A stretch of DNA of 64,000 nucleotides, from NCBI RefSeq assembly GCF_027891095.1, contig NZ_JAQIIO010000008.1, positions 1 through 64,000 of the forward strand, written 5' to 3'. The translations under genes and the position numbers were made by a program. The notes under the pieces are model-generated. The model was not told the DNA's origin and did no database searches. It worked only from the letters and a program-made list of their open reading frames with translations. The DNA comes from Aliiroseovarius salicola. GTDB lineage: Bacteria; Pseudomonadota; Alphaproteobacteria; Rhodobacterales; Rhodobacteraceae. Below are positions 25,131 to 36,012 of the stretch, in pieces (position 1 is the stretch's first letter; every line of letters starts with the position of its first letter).

Positions 25131-28100
25131 TTACTTCCCTTCCATGTTCAGCGCGTCGTTCACCAGCGCTTCCTGTTGTGCTTTGTGCATAGAGGCCAGA
25201 CCCGTAGCGGGCGAGGCCGAGGCCGGACGGCCTGCGTAAATCGGGCGGGTGTGCTTGGCGCCGATGCGCGTCTGCACCCATTCGATGTTGGGTTCGACGA
25301 AAGACCAGGAGCCCTGGTTCTTCGGCTCTTCCTGACACCAGACGATCTCGGCGTTCTTGAAACGCTCCATCTCGCGGACCATGGACATGGCCGGGAACGG
25401 ATAGAACTGTTCAAGACGCATCAGATAGATGTCATTGATGCCGCGCTTGTCGCGTTCTTCCAGCAAGTCGTAGTAGACCTTGCCCGAACACAGGACGACG
25501 CGTTTGATCTTGTCATCCTTCACCAGCTTGGTGTCCGAATTGCCTTTCTGCGCGTCATCCCAAAGAACGCGGTGGAACGACGACCCTTCGGTGAAGTCTT
25601 CGGCATTCGAGACACACATTTTGTGGCGCAAAAGCGATTTCGGCGTCATCAGGATCAGCGGTTTACGATAGTCGCGATGCATCTGGCGGCGCAGGATGTG
25701 GAAATAGTTGGCCGGGGTCGAGCAATTTGCCACGATCCAGTTGTCCCCACCACACATCTGCAAAAAGCGCTCCAGACGGGCCGAGCTGTGCTCTGGACCC
25801 TGCCCTTCAAAGCCGTGTGGCAGAAGAACGGTCAGGCCTGACATGCGCAACCATTTCGATTCACCCGACGAGATGAACTGGTCGAACATGATCTGGGCGC
25901 CGTTGGCAAAGTCGCCAAACTGAGCTTCCCACATCACCAATGCATTTGGTTCCGCTAGCGAATAGCCATATTCGAACCCAAGCACCGCATATTCGGACAG
26001 CGAAGAGTCGATGACTTCATAATGTGCCTGACCCTCGCGGATGTTGTTCAGCGGGTAGTAGCGCTCTTCATTGTCCTGGTTGATAAGACCCGAGTGACGC
26101 TGCGAGAAGGTACCGCGGGTACAGTCCTGCCCCGCCAGACGAACCGGGAAACCTTCGGTCAGAAGCGAGCCGAAAGCCAGTGCTTCCGCAGTTGCCCAGT
26201 CGAAGCCCTTGCCGGTCTCAAACATCTTGGATTTGGCATCCAGAAGACGACCAACCGTCTTGTGCAGCGGGTAGCCATCCGGTGCTTTAACCAGCGCCTT
26301 ACCCACCTCGACAAACGTCTCTTCCTTGATTGCCGTTTGGCCTCGCTGATATTCGTCATCTTTCGTATCAAGATGCGACCAGCGGCCATCAAGCCAGTCC
26401 GCTTTGTTCGGCTTGTATTCCTTACCCGCTTCGAATTCGTCGTTCATATAAGCCTGGAAAGAGGCCTTCATGTCTTCGATTTCGCCTGCCGGGATCAGGC
26501 CTTCGTTTACCAGACGATCAGTGTAGATCTGCAACGTGGTCTGATGCTTTTTGATCTTTTTGTACATGATCGGGTTGGTGAACATGGGCTCATCGCCCTC
26601 GTTGTGACCAAACCGGCGATAGCAGAAGATGTCGAGCACAACGTCTTTGTGGAATTTCTGGCGAAATTCTGTTGCCACTTTCGCAGCATGTACAACCGCC
26701 TCGGGGTCATCACCGTTCACGTGGAAAATCGGAGCTTCCACCATCAGGGCGATATCGGTCGGATAAGGCGAAGAACGCGAGAAATGCGGCGCGGTGGTGA
26801 AACCGATCTGGTTGTTCACCACGATGTGCATTGTCCCACCGGTCTTGTGACCGACCAGACCCGACAGGCCGAAACATTCCGCCACAACACCTTGGCCCGC
26901 AAAGGCGGCATCGCCGTGCAGAAGGATCGGAAGAACCTGCATCCGGTCCTGATCACCAAGCTGTTCCTGTTTGGCGCGGGCCTTGCCCAGAACCACCGGA
27001 TTCACCGCCTCAAGGTGCGAGGGGTTGGCGGTCAGGCTGAGGTGTACATTATTGCCATCAAATTCGCGATCCGAGCTGGCGCCAAGGTGGTATTTCACAT
27101 CCCCCGAACCATCCACGTCCTGCGGCTTGAAGCTCCCGCCCTGGAATTCATTGAAGATCGCCTTGTAAGGCTTTTGCATCACATTGGCGAGCACCGAGAG
27201 GCGCCCACGGTGTGGCATGCCAATGATGACATCCTTCACGCCAAGTGCGCCACCACGCTTGATGATCTGCTCCATTGCAGGGATCAACGCTTCACCGCCA
27301 TCAAGGCCGAACCGCTTGGTGCCCATATATTTCACATGCAAGAACTTCTCAAAGCCTTCGGCCTCGACCAGCTTATTCAGGATCGCCTTGCGCCCTTCAC
27401 GGGTAAACTGGATTTCCTTGCCCAGACCCTCGATGCGTTCTTTCAGCCAAGAGCTCTCTTCCGGGTTGGAAATATGCATGAATTGCAGTGCAAACGTGCC
27501 GCAGTAGGTGCGTTTCACGATGTCGACAATCTGGCGCATCGAAGCAATTTCAAGCCCCAACACATTGTCGATAAAGATCGGACGATCCATGTCGGCATCA
27601 GAGAACCCATAGGAGGCCGGGTTCAGCTCGGGGTGATTTGAATGTTCTCGCGTCCCCAGCGGATCAAGATCAGCCGCCAGGTGACCGCGGATCCGATAAG
27701 CACGGATGATCATCAGGGCGCGGATTGAATCCAGAACCGCCTGCTTGATCGCCTCATCCGAGACCTTCACACCTTTTTCAACGGCCTTCTCGACAATCTT
27801 CTTGCCAGCGGCCTTACCTTCCTTAGCGGCTTCCTCATCCGGCCACATGCCATCAAGGCTGTGCACCAGATCACCGCCGGGCTGCGGTGGCCAGTCAGTT
27901 CGCGACCAGCTGGGCCCTTCGGCCTCGGCAATCGCGTCATTACCATCGTCGCCCATTTCGGCAAAAAACGCAGCCCAGGCTGCGTCGACCGCCGATGGGT
28001 CTTTGGCATATTGTGCGTAAAGCTGTTCGAGATACTCGGCATTGTGGCCTTGCATAAAGCTCGAAGCATGGAAGATGTCGTTGGGGCTTTGATCCGTCAT
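25131..28100 (-). CDS. sucA: 2-Oxoglutarate dehydrogenase E1
   Basis: A thiamine-diphosphate enzyme of 989 residues that decarboxylates 2-oxoglutarate and loads succinyl onto the E2 lipoate. Conserved blocks include the E1 N-terminal segment FMQGHNAEYLEQLY, the active site GMPHRGRLSVLANV, HLGASSDREFDG, the ThDP-binding HGDAAFAGQGVVAE ending with NNQIGFTT, and the C-terminal HGFEGQGPEHSSARLERFLQ. The ATG at 28100 is preferred; an in-frame TTG at 28115 is possible because the ribosome site is weak. It is 71 bp after sucD and runs straight into sucB. Confidence 0.96.
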   Translation of the reverse strand: MTDQSPNDIFHASSFMQGHNAEYLEQLYAQYAKDPSAVDAAWAAFFAEMGDDGNDAIAEAEGPSWSRTDWPPQPGGDLVHSLDGMWPDEEAAKEGKAAGKKIVEKAVEKGVKVSDEAIKQAVLDSIRALMIIRAYRIRGHLAADLDPLGTREHSNHPELNPASYGFSDADMDRPIFIDNVLGLEIASMRQIVDIVKRTYCGTFALQFMHISNPEESSWLKERIEGLGKEIQFTREGRKAILNKLVEAEGFEKFLHVKYMGTKRFGLDGGEALIPAMEQIIKRGGALGVKDVIIGMPHRGRLSVLANVMQKPYKAIFNEFQGGSFKPQDVDGSGDVKYHLGASSDREFDGNNVHLSLTANPSHLEAVNPVVLGKARAKQEQLGDQDRMQVLPILLHGDAAFAGQGVVAECFGLSGLVGHKTGGTMHIVVNNQIGFTTAPHFSRSSPYPTDIALMVEAPIFHVNGDDPEAVVHAAKVATEFRQKFHKDVVLDIFCYRRFGHNEGDEPMFTNPIMYKKIKKHQTTLQIYTDRLVNEGLIPAGEIEDMKASFQAYMNDEFEAGKEYKPNKADWLDGRWSHLDTKDDEYQRGQTAIKEETFVEVGKALVKAPDGYPLHKTVGRLLDAKSKMFETGKGFDWATAEALAFGSLLTEGFPVRLAGQDCTRGTFSQRHSGLINQDNEERYYPLNNIREGQAHYEVIDSSLSEYAVLGFEYGYSLAEPNALVMWEAQFGDFANGAQIMFDQFISSGESKWLRMSGLTVLLPHGFEGQGPEHSSARLERFLQMCGGDNWIVANCSTPANYFHILRRQMHRDYRKPLILMTPKSLLRHKMCVSNAEDFTEGSSFHRVLWDDAQKGNSDTKLVKDDKIKRVVLCSGKVYYDLLEERDKRGINDIYLMRLEQFYPFPAMSMVREMERFKNAEIVWCQEEPKNQGSWSFVEPNIEWVQTRIGAKHTRPIYAGRPASASPATGLASMHKAQQEALVNDALNMEGK

Positions 28101-28170
28101 GGGGGTCGGTCTCAACTAAAATTTGGAATGCAGGCGCCCAGACCATACCGGACGCCTGCGGATCTCTTAA

Positions 28171-29055
28171 TTACTTGCCAATGGCTTCCAGAACAGCCTC
28201 GCCCAATGTGGCGGGGCTATCGGCAACCACGATGCCAGCTGCACGCATGGCTTCGATCTTGTCCTCGGCGCCACCTTTGCCACCGGCGACAATTGCACCA
28301 GCGTGGCCCATACGACGGCCGGGAGGGGCGGTACGGCCAGCGATGAAACCAGCAACCGGCTTCCAGCGGCCTTTTTTCTTCTGTTCGGCCAGGAACTCAG
28401 CGGCTTCTTCTTCAGCCGATCCACCGATTTCACCGATCATGATGATCGATTGGGTTTCGTCGTCGTCGAGGAACATGTCCAGCACGTCGATATGCTCGGT
28501 GCCTTTGATGGGGTCGCCACCAATACCAACAGCGGTTGACTGGCCCAGACCGATATCCGACGTCTGCTTCACAGCCTCATAGGTCAGCGTGCCCGAGCGG
28601 GACACAACGCCAACCGAACCACGTTTGTGGATGTGGCCGGGCATGATGCCGATTTTACAAGCGTCCGGAGTGATCACGCCGGGGCAGTTCGGGCCGATCA
28701 GGCGGCTTTTGCTGCCTTCAAGCGCGCGCTGCACGCCCATCATGTCCAGTACCGGAATACCTTCGGTGATGCAGACAATCAGCTCCATCTCGGCGTCGAT
28801 GGCTTCGAGGATCGAATCCGCGGCGAAGGGCGGCGGCACGTAGATCACGGAAGCATTTGCCTCGGTCTTGGCTTTCGCCTCATGAACCGAGTTGAAGACC
28901 GGAAGGTTCAGATGCTCCATGCCACCTTTGCCCGGGGTCACGCCGCCGACCATTTTGGTGCCATAGGCAATCGCCTGTTCCGAGTGGAAGGTACCCTGCG
29001 AGCCGGTGAAGCCCTGACAGATGACCTTGGTGTTTTCGTCAATAAGAACTGCCAT
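28171..29055 (-). CDS. sucD: Succinyl-CoA synthetase alpha subunit
   Basis: This 294-residue subunit binds CoA and carries the phosphohistidine. Visible motifs: N-terminal [17 protein letters not shown] for CoA binding, [10 protein letters not shown], and [17 protein letters not shown] with the phosphorylated His. It works with SucC to convert succinyl-CoA to succinate with nucleotide phosphorylation. It begins 4 bp after sucC, so the two are coupled. Confidence 0.96.
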   Translation of the reverse strand: MAVLIDENTKVICQGFTGSQGTFHSEQAIAYGTKMVGGVTPGKGGMEHLNLPVFNSVHEAKAKTEANASVIYVPPPFAADSILEAIDAEMELIVCITEGIPVLDMMGVQRALEGSKSRLIGPNCPGVITPDACKIGIMPGHIHKRGSVGVVSRSGTLTYEAVKQTSDIGLGQSTAVGIGGDPIKGTEHIDVLDMFLDDDETQSIIMIGEIGGSAEEEAAEFLAEQKKKGRWKPVAGFIAGRTAPPGRRMGHAGAIVAGGKGGAEDKIEAMRAAGIVVADSPATLGEAVLEAIGK

Positions 29056-29059
29056 TGTC

Positions 29060-30253
29060 TTAGCCTTTCACCGCTTTCACGATTTTCTCTGCACCGTCCG
29101 ACAGGTTGTCGGCAGCGATCACATCAACGTCGGAGTTGTTGATGATGTCTTTACCGGCTTCCACATTGGTGCCTTCCAGACGCACAACCAGCGGAACCTG
29201 TAGGCCCACTTCTTTCACAGCCGCAACCACGCCCTCGGCGATCACGTCACAGCGCATGATGCCGCCGAAGATGTTCACAAGGATGCCCTTCACATTAGGG
29301 TCCGAGGTGATGATCTTGAACGCTTCGGTCACTTTCTCTTTGGTGGCGCCGCCACCTACGTCGAGGAAGTTGGCCGGTTCTGCGCCGTAAAGCTTGATGA
29401 TGTCCATGGTGGCCATTGCCAGACCAGCACCGTTCACCATGCAGCCGATTTCACCGTCCAGAGCGATGTAGTTCAGGTCGTATTTCGACGCTTCCAGCTC
29501 TTTCGGGTCTTCTTCGGTCTCATCGCGCAGGGCGGCAATATCCTGATGGCGATATACGGCGTTGCCGTCAAAGCCAACTTTGGCGTCGAGCACTTTCAGG
29601 TCGCCGTTGTCGGCCACGATCAGCGGGTTGATCTCCAGCATCTCCATGTCTTTCTCAACGAAAGCTTTGTAGAGCTGGCCCATCAGTTTCACACACTGTT
29701 TGATCTGTACGCCTTCGAGGCCCAGAGCAAATGCGATGCGACGACCGTGGAAACCTTGGTAACCCGTGGCCGGATCCACCGAGAAAGAGAGAATTTTCTC
29801 AGGGGTCGCAGCGGCCACTTCTTCAATGTCCATCCCGCCCTCAGTCGAGCAAACAAACGAGATGCGCGAGGTCTGACGGTCGACCAGCAGAGCGAGGTAA
29901 AGTTCACGCTCGATGCCGGAACCGGCTTCGATATAGATGCGGTTGACTTGCTTGCCAGCCGGGCCGGTCTGGTGGGTCACTAGGGTGCGACCCAGCATCT
30001 TTTTGGCTTCTTCAGCGGCTTCTTCAACCGATTTGGTCAAACGCACACCGCCTTTTTCGCCAGCGTCAGCCTCTTTGAAGGAGCCTTTGCCGCGTCCACC
30101 TGCGTGAATTTGTGCTTTCACCACCCAAAGGGGGCCATCGAGTTCACCTGCGGCGGTCTTGGCGTCTTCTGCTTTCAATACGGCGCGGCCCTCAGAAACG
30201 GGGGCACCGTAGGATTTCAGAAGGGCCTTCGCCTGGTATTCATGAATGTTCAT
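29060..30253 (-). CDS. sucC: Succinyl-CoA synthetase beta subunit
   Basis: A 397-residue ATP-grasp protein starting [20 protein letters not shown], typical of SucC. It has [26 protein letters not shown] and the C-terminal [18 protein letters not shown]. It provides the nucleotide-binding half of succinyl-CoA synthetase. It is the first gene of sucC-sucD-sucA-sucB; the paired GTGATCAC operators lie 110-150 bp upstream of its ATG. The gap to mdh is 414 bp and includes the mdh terminator, so suc has its own promoter. Confidence 0.96.
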   Translation of the reverse strand: MNIHEYQAKALLKSYGAPVSEGRAVLKAEDAKTAAGELDGPLWVVKAQIHAGGRGKGSFKEADAGEKGGVRLTKSVEEAAEEAKKMLGRTLVTHQTGPAGKQVNRIYIEAGSGIERELYLALLVDRQTSRISFVCSTEGGMDIEEVAAATPEKILSFSVDPATGYQGFHGRRIAFALGLEGVQIKQCVKLMGQLYKAFVEKDMEMLEINPLIVADNGDLKVLDAKVGFDGNAVYRHQDIAALRDETEEDPKELEASKYDLNYIALDGEIGCMVNGAGLAMATMDIIKLYGAEPANFLDVGGGATKEKVTEAFKIITSDPNVKGILVNIFGGIMRCDVIAEGVVAAVKEVGLQVPLVVRLEGTNVEAGKDIINNSDVDVIAADNLSDGAEKIVKAVKG

Positions 30254-30363
30254 GAAATCATCCTATCCAGTTGGTCCAGTGGTTCCCGGACAACATGCAC
30301 AGGTGAAGGAGCATGCCGAAGCACTTTTTGTGGAAATGGGGGGTTTTGCGCTAACTTTCTGGA

Positions 30364-30400
30364 TTTTGTGATCACAGCTTAAAATAGTGTGATCACAAAA
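30364..30400. promoter_or_regulatory. Paired GTGATCAC operators upstream of sucC
   Basis: Two palindromes, TTTTGTGATCACAG and TGTGATCACAAAA, have 8-bp cores at 30368-30375 and 30389-30396, exactly 21 bp apart (two helical turns). The same pair and spacing occur before sdhC. This is the likely binding site for a dimer pair of the GntR regulator at 20041. The rest of 30401-30617 is AT-rich promoter-like DNA without a gene. Confidence 0.75.
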
Positions 30401-30617
30401 TGTGTGAAAGATCAGAATCGGAGGTGTATTTTTTCATACCCCCAAGTATATTGCTTTAGATGGGGGCAAGTTTAGCTCACCATAGGAGAAGACGGATCTG
30501 GCCTGATTTTCTAGGATGATGTGCCTGAAGAGCATATAATCAAGCAGAAAACTCATCTTGTTTTTTTCAGGCATGCGACTGTGCTTCTGACGCCTGATCC
30601 CTCTAGCGACTGGGCAA

Positions 30618-30644
30618 TAAAAAAGCCCCGCCAAAGCTGGCGGG
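30618..30644 (-). terminator. Terminator after mdh
   Basis: Stem CCCGCCA with TGGCGGG around AAGC, followed on the minus strand by GCTTTTTTATT. It lies just after the mdh stop and separates mdh from the suc operon. Confidence 0.9.
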
Positions 30645-30667
30645 ACTCAAATTCTCTTAGGCTGCAA

Positions 30668-31666
<999 letters not shown>

Positions 31667-31786
31667 CTAGTCGCAATGTCGCATTCACGCAAGAGCGCTG
31701 CAACGCGGCATTAATCACTGCTTGCGAAATGCGTACGGGAACGATAGCGCTAAAGCAGCAAAAAACATGTGGTTTGCAACGATCTG

Positions 31787-32545
31787 ATGCCCGAAATTCT
31801 CGACTTCACATTCTTTGCCTTTGCGATCCCAGCGGTCCTGTTTGCCGGGATATCCAAGGGTGGATTTGGCTCTGGGGCGGCGTTTGCAGCCACACCGTTG
31901 CTGGCGCTGATTCTTGAGCCGGGCGCCGCAATTGGGCTGATGTTGCCATTGCTGATGCTAATGGATGTGACGGCTTTGCGCCCCTACTGGGGAAAGTGGG
32001 ATGGAGCATCCGCCAAAGCCCTGATCATTGGCGCGATCCCCGGCGTTGTGGCTGGCAGCTTGCTGTACAAGCTTGCAGATCCAGATCTGTTTCGCGTGTT
32101 GATCGGATTGATTGCCGTGGGGTTCGTCGCCTATCAGCTCGCGAAAAGTTTGGGCTGGCTGCGGCCTTCATCCAAACCGATGGGCGAAACAGGCGGGCAT
32201 ATTTGGGGATCAATGGCTGGCCTGACCAGTTTCATCAGCCATGCGGGGGGGCCACCAGCTGCGGTATTCCTCTTGTCCCGGCACCTGGACAAGCTGAGTT
32301 TTCAGGCCACGACAGTGATCGTCTTCTGGGCCATCAACGGGATGAAATTCATCCCCTATACGTTTCTGGGTATTTTCAGCACACAATCCCTCGTCGCCAA
32401 TATTTATCTGGCTCCTGTGGCCATTATCGGCATTTGGATGGGGGTCAAACTGCACCACGTGGTCAATGAACGCGCATTTTTTATGCTGACCTACGCGTTT
32501 TTGCTGATCACCGGCTCCAAACTGATCTGGGAAGGGCTGACCTGA
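31787..32545 (+). CDS. TauE/SafE-family sulfite/anion exporter
   Basis: This 252-residue membrane protein has about seven to eight hydrophobic segments and the two half-repeat motifs of the TSUP family: GISKGGFGSGAAFAATPLLA near the N-terminus and GLTSFISHAGGPPAAVFLL in the second half. Members export sulfite, sulfoacetate or organic anions; the substrate is unknown. The start is uncertain (ATG at 31787 or GTG at 31769), as neither has a clear ribosome site. It is divergent from mdh. Confidence 0.75.
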   Translation: MPEILDFTFFAFAIPAVLFAGISKGGFGSGAAFAATPLLALILEPGAAIGLMLPLLMLMDVTALRPYWGKWDGASAKALIIGAIPGVVAGSLLYKLADPDLFRVLIGLIAVGFVAYQLAKSLGWLRPSSKPMGETGGHIWGSMAGLTSFISHAGGPPAAVFLLSRHLDKLSFQATTVIVFWAINGMKFIPYTFLGIFSTQSLVANIYLAPVAIIGIWMGVKLHHVVNERAFFMLTYAFLLITGSKLIWEGLT

Positions 32546-32558
32546 TCTGCCCTTCTTG

Positions 32559-32879
32559 TCACGTAGGTTCTCCCAGTGATGCCGGGGTTGGGGCTTCGTT
32601 CAGCGTTTCAAAACTGCGGCCAGCTGCGACAAGACAGGTCACCCCTTGCGGATTGGTCACTGTGATGGTCCAGGTTCCGCTGTCTGCTGAGGCGAACACC
32701 TCAACCACGGTATTATTTGTCGCCAACCCGATTGACTGGCGCGTTTCGCCGTAGGTCTCCGCCAGACGTTCCACAATCGTAGTGCGAGGGGCACACTTGC
32801 GACTTTGTGCAAAGGCGCTTTCTACCGTAAAAAGCACGGCGCCAGTGACCAGCCCAAGGGCAAGGATCTGCTGTTTCAT
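32559..32879 (-). CDS. Small secreted protein of unknown function
   Basis: This 106-residue protein has a clear Sec signal peptide (MKQQILALGLVTGAVLFTVE, cleaved after SAFAQ) and GGGAAG upstream of the ATG at 32879. The mature part has two cysteines (CAPRTTIVERLAETYGETRQ and GVTCLV) and a segment SADSGTWTITVTNPQG. It resembles small alphaproteobacterial periplasmic proteins of unknown function. It is convergent with the TauE gene. Confidence 0.65.
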   Translation of the reverse strand: MKQQILALGLVTGAVLFTVESAFAQSRKCAPRTTIVERLAETYGETRQSIGLATNNTVVEVFASADSGTWTITVTNPQGVTCLVAAGRSFETLNEAPTPASLGEPT

Positions 32880-33236
32880 GGGTCTTCCCTTTCTTACAAG
32901 GGGTGCCGCACCGGGCCATCCGCATAACGGAGGCACGCCATCCCCAGTTCGATAGGTGCCGAGTTGATTCCCGTTTCACATTACGATTGCGTCGCATGTT
33001 TCGGTGGCCATTCGCGGGCCCTCCCGTCACTCGGCAGATGGAACAAGCTTGCGCCTCAAGACCGAAGAACTGGTTAATTTGGCGTTCCGCATCGCGTCGA
33101 ATTGGTGAACTGGTTAACAAAAAGTCTGATTTCACCACTTCGTAAGTAAAAATTTCTGCATCGCAGCAAATCTACCCTTGCGAAATGCTGCGCAATCGCG
33201 ATGCTGTGCGCAAGAATATTGCGGAGAACCAGAATC
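32880..33236. other. Promoter region upstream of mcl2
   Basis: No gene is supported. The stretch 33150-33225 is dense in TTGCG/CGCAA pentamers, including TTGCGAAATGC at 33178, a phrase also present between mdh and tauE (31722). An imperfect dyad TTTCTGCATCGCAGCAAA lies at 33153-33170. These may be sites for a regulator of C2 and acetate metabolism; the regulator is not in the window. Confidence 0.4.
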
Positions 33237-34085
33237 ATGTCTCAACGTCCCTACCGGTCCGTCCTCTACATCCCCGGCTCGAAAGAGCGTGCTTTGGAAA
33301 AGGCACGTGGGCTGGCCTGCGATGCGATCATCTTTGATCTCGAAGACGCCGTAGCACCAGACGCCAAAGTAGAAGCCCGCGCGACGTTGCGCGCCGAACT
33401 TGACAAAGGCGGTTACGGAAACCGCGCCAAGATCGTGCGGATCAACGGGTTTGATACCGAATGGGGCAAGGACGACGTGGCAGCAATGATTGGCGCTGAC
33501 ATCGACGCCATCCTAATGCCGAAAGTCGGGTCGGCCGCACAGCTTGATGAACTCGCCACGCTGATCCCGGATGTGGATCTCTGGGCGATGATGGAAACTC
33601 CGCTGGGGATGTTGAACGCCGCAGAGATTGCCGCCCACCCGCGCCTCAAGGGTTTTGTGATGGGCACAAATGATTTGGCCAAAGAGTTGAACACCCGATT
33701 CCGTGCTGACCGCCTGCCAATGATGGGCGGGCTGCATATGTGCCTGATTGCTGCCAAAGCGCATGACGTGGTGATTGTGGATGGTGTCTATAACGCATTT
33801 AAAGATGAAGAGGGTCTGAAATACGAATGCGATCAGGGCCGAGACATGGGCATGGATGGTAAAACACTGATCCACCCGGCTCAGCTGGCGGTCGCCAACG
33901 CTGCCTTTGCCCCGTCAGACGCCGAGATTGACCTCGCCCAACGTCAGATTGCAGCCTTTGAAGAGGCCGAGGCATCCGGCCAGGGGGTCGCGGTTGTGGA
34001 TGGTAAAATCGTCGAAAACCTGCATGTTGTGACGGCAAAAGGTATTCTTGCCAAAGCCGAAGCGATCAAAGCGCTGGAAAGCTAA
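33237..34085 (+). CDS. mcl2: CitE-like malyl-CoA thioesterase/lyase family enzyme
   Basis: This 282-residue HpcH/HpaI aldolase/CitE-family protein starts RSVLYIPGSKERALEKARGL, with FDLEDAVAP (acidic metal ligand), ILMPKVGSA, MMETPLGMLNAAEI and the C-terminal GKTLIHPAQLAVAN. Its length and SVLYIPGSKER start fit the Mcl2 branch, whose known members hydrolyse (3S)-malyl-CoA to malate and CoA, better than the longer Mcl1 lyase; this assignment is from memory of the families. It forms a plus-strand operon with nnrU and mesaconyl-CoA hydratase, placing it in the ethylmalonyl-CoA pathway. A lyase role remains possible. Confidence 0.65.
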   Translation: MSQRPYRSVLYIPGSKERALEKARGLACDAIIFDLEDAVAPDAKVEARATLRAELDKGGYGNRAKIVRINGFDTEWGKDDVAAMIGADIDAILMPKVGSAAQLDELATLIPDVDLWAMMETPLGMLNAAEIAAHPRLKGFVMGTNDLAKELNTRFRADRLPMMGGLHMCLIAAKAHDVVIVDGVYNAFKDEEGLKYECDQGRDMGMDGKTLIHPAQLAVANAAFAPSDAEIDLAQRQIAAFEEAEASGQGVAVVDGKIVENLHVVTAKGILAKAEAIKALES

Positions 34086-34109
34086 GGCCCCAGCGACGGA
34101 GATCCCCCA

Positions 34110-34658
34110 ATGACTATCCTCATTCTCGGCCTTGCCCTCTGGTATGCCGGCCACTTCTGGAAACGCGCTTTACCCGATCGTCATACCGCGATGGGCGAAA
34201 AGGCAAAGGGTGTGTCGGCAGCGTTGATTTTCGCTGGCGTGGTCGTGATGGTGATCGGATACACGATGGCGGAAAGCAATGACCTCTTTGCTTATCCGCC
34301 ATTTTTCAAACACATCAACAATCTCGCTGTTTTGATCGCCATCTACTTGATGAGCCCGGGCCCGTCGAAAGGCGCGTTCTTTTACAAGATGCGTCACCCG
34401 ATGCTGACCGGGATGATCGTTTGGGCCGTGGCGCATATGATGGTGAACCCAGACACCGCGTCGTATGTGCTGTTTGGCGGGCTGACCGTCTGGGCCGTAG
34501 CCGAGATGAAGGTAATCAACGCAGCCGAACCAGACTGGACCCCGAACCCGAAGGGCGCGATTGCCAAGGACGCCATGTTCCTTGTCGCTTCACTCGTGCT
34601 GCTGGCGGTGATCGGATATATTCACGGGCTGATCGGCCCTTCGCCCTTTGGGGCGTGA
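34110..34658 (+). CDS. NnrU-family membrane protein
   Basis: A 182-residue integral membrane protein with about five hydrophobic segments and the family motif YKMRHPMLTGMIVWAVAHM, whose His-Pro resembles isoprenylcysteine methyltransferase-like folds. NnrU was named from denitrification clusters, yet it is widespread and its role is unclear. It is 24 bp after mcl2 and 22 bp before mch, so it is co-transcribed with ethylmalonyl-CoA pathway genes rather than nitrogen genes. Confidence 0.75.
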   Translation: MTILILGLALWYAGHFWKRALPDRHTAMGEKAKGVSAALIFAGVVVMVIGYTMAESNDLFAYPPFFKHINNLAVLIAIYLMSPGPSKGAFFYKMRHPMLTGMIVWAVAHMMVNPDTASYVLFGGLTVWAVAEMKVINAAEPDWTPNPKGAIAKDAMFLVASLVLLAVIGYIHGLIGPSPFGA

Positions 34659-34680
34659 CCTTTAATCTAGGAGATGAAAG

Positions 34681-35715
34681 ATGGCCAAAACCAACCCGGG
34701 CCGCTTCTTTGAAGACTACAAACTTGGCGATGTGATCGAACATGCCGTACCGCGCACCGTCGCTGAAGGCGAGCGCGCGCTGTATCATGCACTCTACCCG
34801 GCACGCCATGCGCTGTATTCCTCGGATGAGTTTGCCGGGGCGTGCGGCTTGGAAGGATCACCCCTCGACGACCTGATCGCGTTTCACGTTGTCTTTGGGA
34901 AAACCGTCCCGGATATCTCACTGAACGCGGTGGCAAATCTCGGCTATGCCGAAGGGCGCTGGCTGAAACCGGTGTATCCGGGGGACACCCTGCGTTCGGT
35001 TTCAAAGGTAATTGGGCTTAAACAGAACTCGAACGGCAAATCCGGCGTGGTCTGGGTGCATACGGTTGGCTTCAACCAGACAGGTGAAGCCGTTCTGGAA
35101 TATGTGCGCTGGGTGATGGTGCGTAAGAACAACCTCGACGCCCCGGCCCCGGAAACCATGATCCCCGATCTGAAATCCACTCTGGATGTCGAAGATTTGG
35201 TGATCCCCGAAGGGCTGACTTTCGAGGACTACGATTTCACCCTCGCAGGCGAACCTCATCGCTGGGGCGACTATGAGATCGGCGAAAAGATCGATCACGT
35301 CGACGGTGTGACCGTGGAAGAAGCAGAGCACATGATGGCGACCCGCCTGTGGCAAAACACGGCCAAAGTGCATTTCGATGCAACCTTCCGCCCCGATGGG
35401 CAGCGCCTGATCTATGGTGGTCACGTCATCTCGATGGCGCGTGCCCTGTCGTTCAACGGGCTAGCCAATGCGCAGATGATTGTGGGCCTGAATGGCGGCG
35501 CGCATGCCAACCCCTGCTTCTCGGGTGACACGATCCGCGCATGGTCTGAGGTTCTCGACAAAGCGGATACCGGCGTTCCCGGAGTAGGTGCCATTCGCTT
35601 GCGCCTTGTCGCCGTGAAGCACGGAGCAGATGAGTTCGCCTTGAAGGGTGACGATGGAAAATACCTTCCAGACGTGATGCTGGATCTCGACTATTGGGCA
35701 CTGATACCGATGTAA
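34681..35715 (+). CDS. mch: Mesaconyl-CoA hydratase (MaoC-type)
   Basis: A 344-residue protein built of two hot-dog/MaoC-like domains. The N-terminal start MAKTNPGRFFEDYKLGDVIE and the later motif GGHVISMARALSFNGL with a hydratase-like His match mesaconyl-C1-CoA hydratase of the ethylmalonyl-CoA pathway, which makes beta-methylmalyl-CoA during acetate assimilation. The length equals the known enzyme. GGAGATG precedes the ATG. A terminator-like hairpin follows directly. Confidence 0.88.
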   Translation: MAKTNPGRFFEDYKLGDVIEHAVPRTVAEGERALYHALYPARHALYSSDEFAGACGLEGSPLDDLIAFHVVFGKTVPDISLNAVANLGYAEGRWLKPVYPGDTLRSVSKVIGLKQNSNGKSGVVWVHTVGFNQTGEAVLEYVRWVMVRKNNLDAPAPETMIPDLKSTLDVEDLVIPEGLTFEDYDFTLAGEPHRWGDYEIGEKIDHVDGVTVEEAEHMMATRLWQNTAKVHFDATFRPDGQRLIYGGHVISMARALSFNGLANAQMIVGLNGGAHANPCFSGDTIRAWSEVLDKADTGVPGVGAIRLRLVAVKHGADEFALKGDDGKYLPDVMLDLDYWALIPM

Positions 35716-35718
35716 GAA

Positions 35719-35747
35719 CCTGCCCTGCACCGAAGTTTCGGGGCAGG
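35719..35747 (+). terminator. Terminator-like hairpin after mch
   Basis: Stem CCTGCCC with GGGCAGG, extended by CCGAA/TTCGG inside, then GCTTTC. The T-run is short, so termination may be partial. Confidence 0.6.
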
Positions 35748-35806
35748 GCTTTCAGTGTGCAACGGTATGCATGACCCAGTCTTTCTCTCAGGCATTATCG
35801 CACTCA

Positions 35807-35840
35807 TTTTGTGATCACGTATTTAATTTTTGTGATCACG
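35807..35840. promoter_or_regulatory. Paired GTGATCAC operators upstream of sdhC
   Basis: Two copies of TTTTGTGATCACG have cores at 35811-35818 and 35832-35839, again exactly 21 bp apart. They lie about 175-200 bp before sdhC, in an AT-rich promoter region that has no gene. They match the pair before sucC and the single site before gntR. Confidence 0.75.
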
Positions 35841-36012
35841 CAGTCGTTTTTTCGCATCTGTTAGCGCAAATTACGCATTTTTATACCCTGTCAACGGGTG
35901 ACTCTGCGCCGCAAAAGAGGCTATTCCTGTCGCTAAAGCGTTTCGAAATCGAATTGCCCGTCAAATTGGTCGCGAAACATCTTGTAGTCGAAACAGACAA
36001 GAGGAGGCCGCC

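Noticed and set aside
26022..27641. Plus-strand open frame of 539 codons inside sucA
   Set aside because: It is antisense to the strongly conserved sucA and its codon pattern is the complement of that gene.
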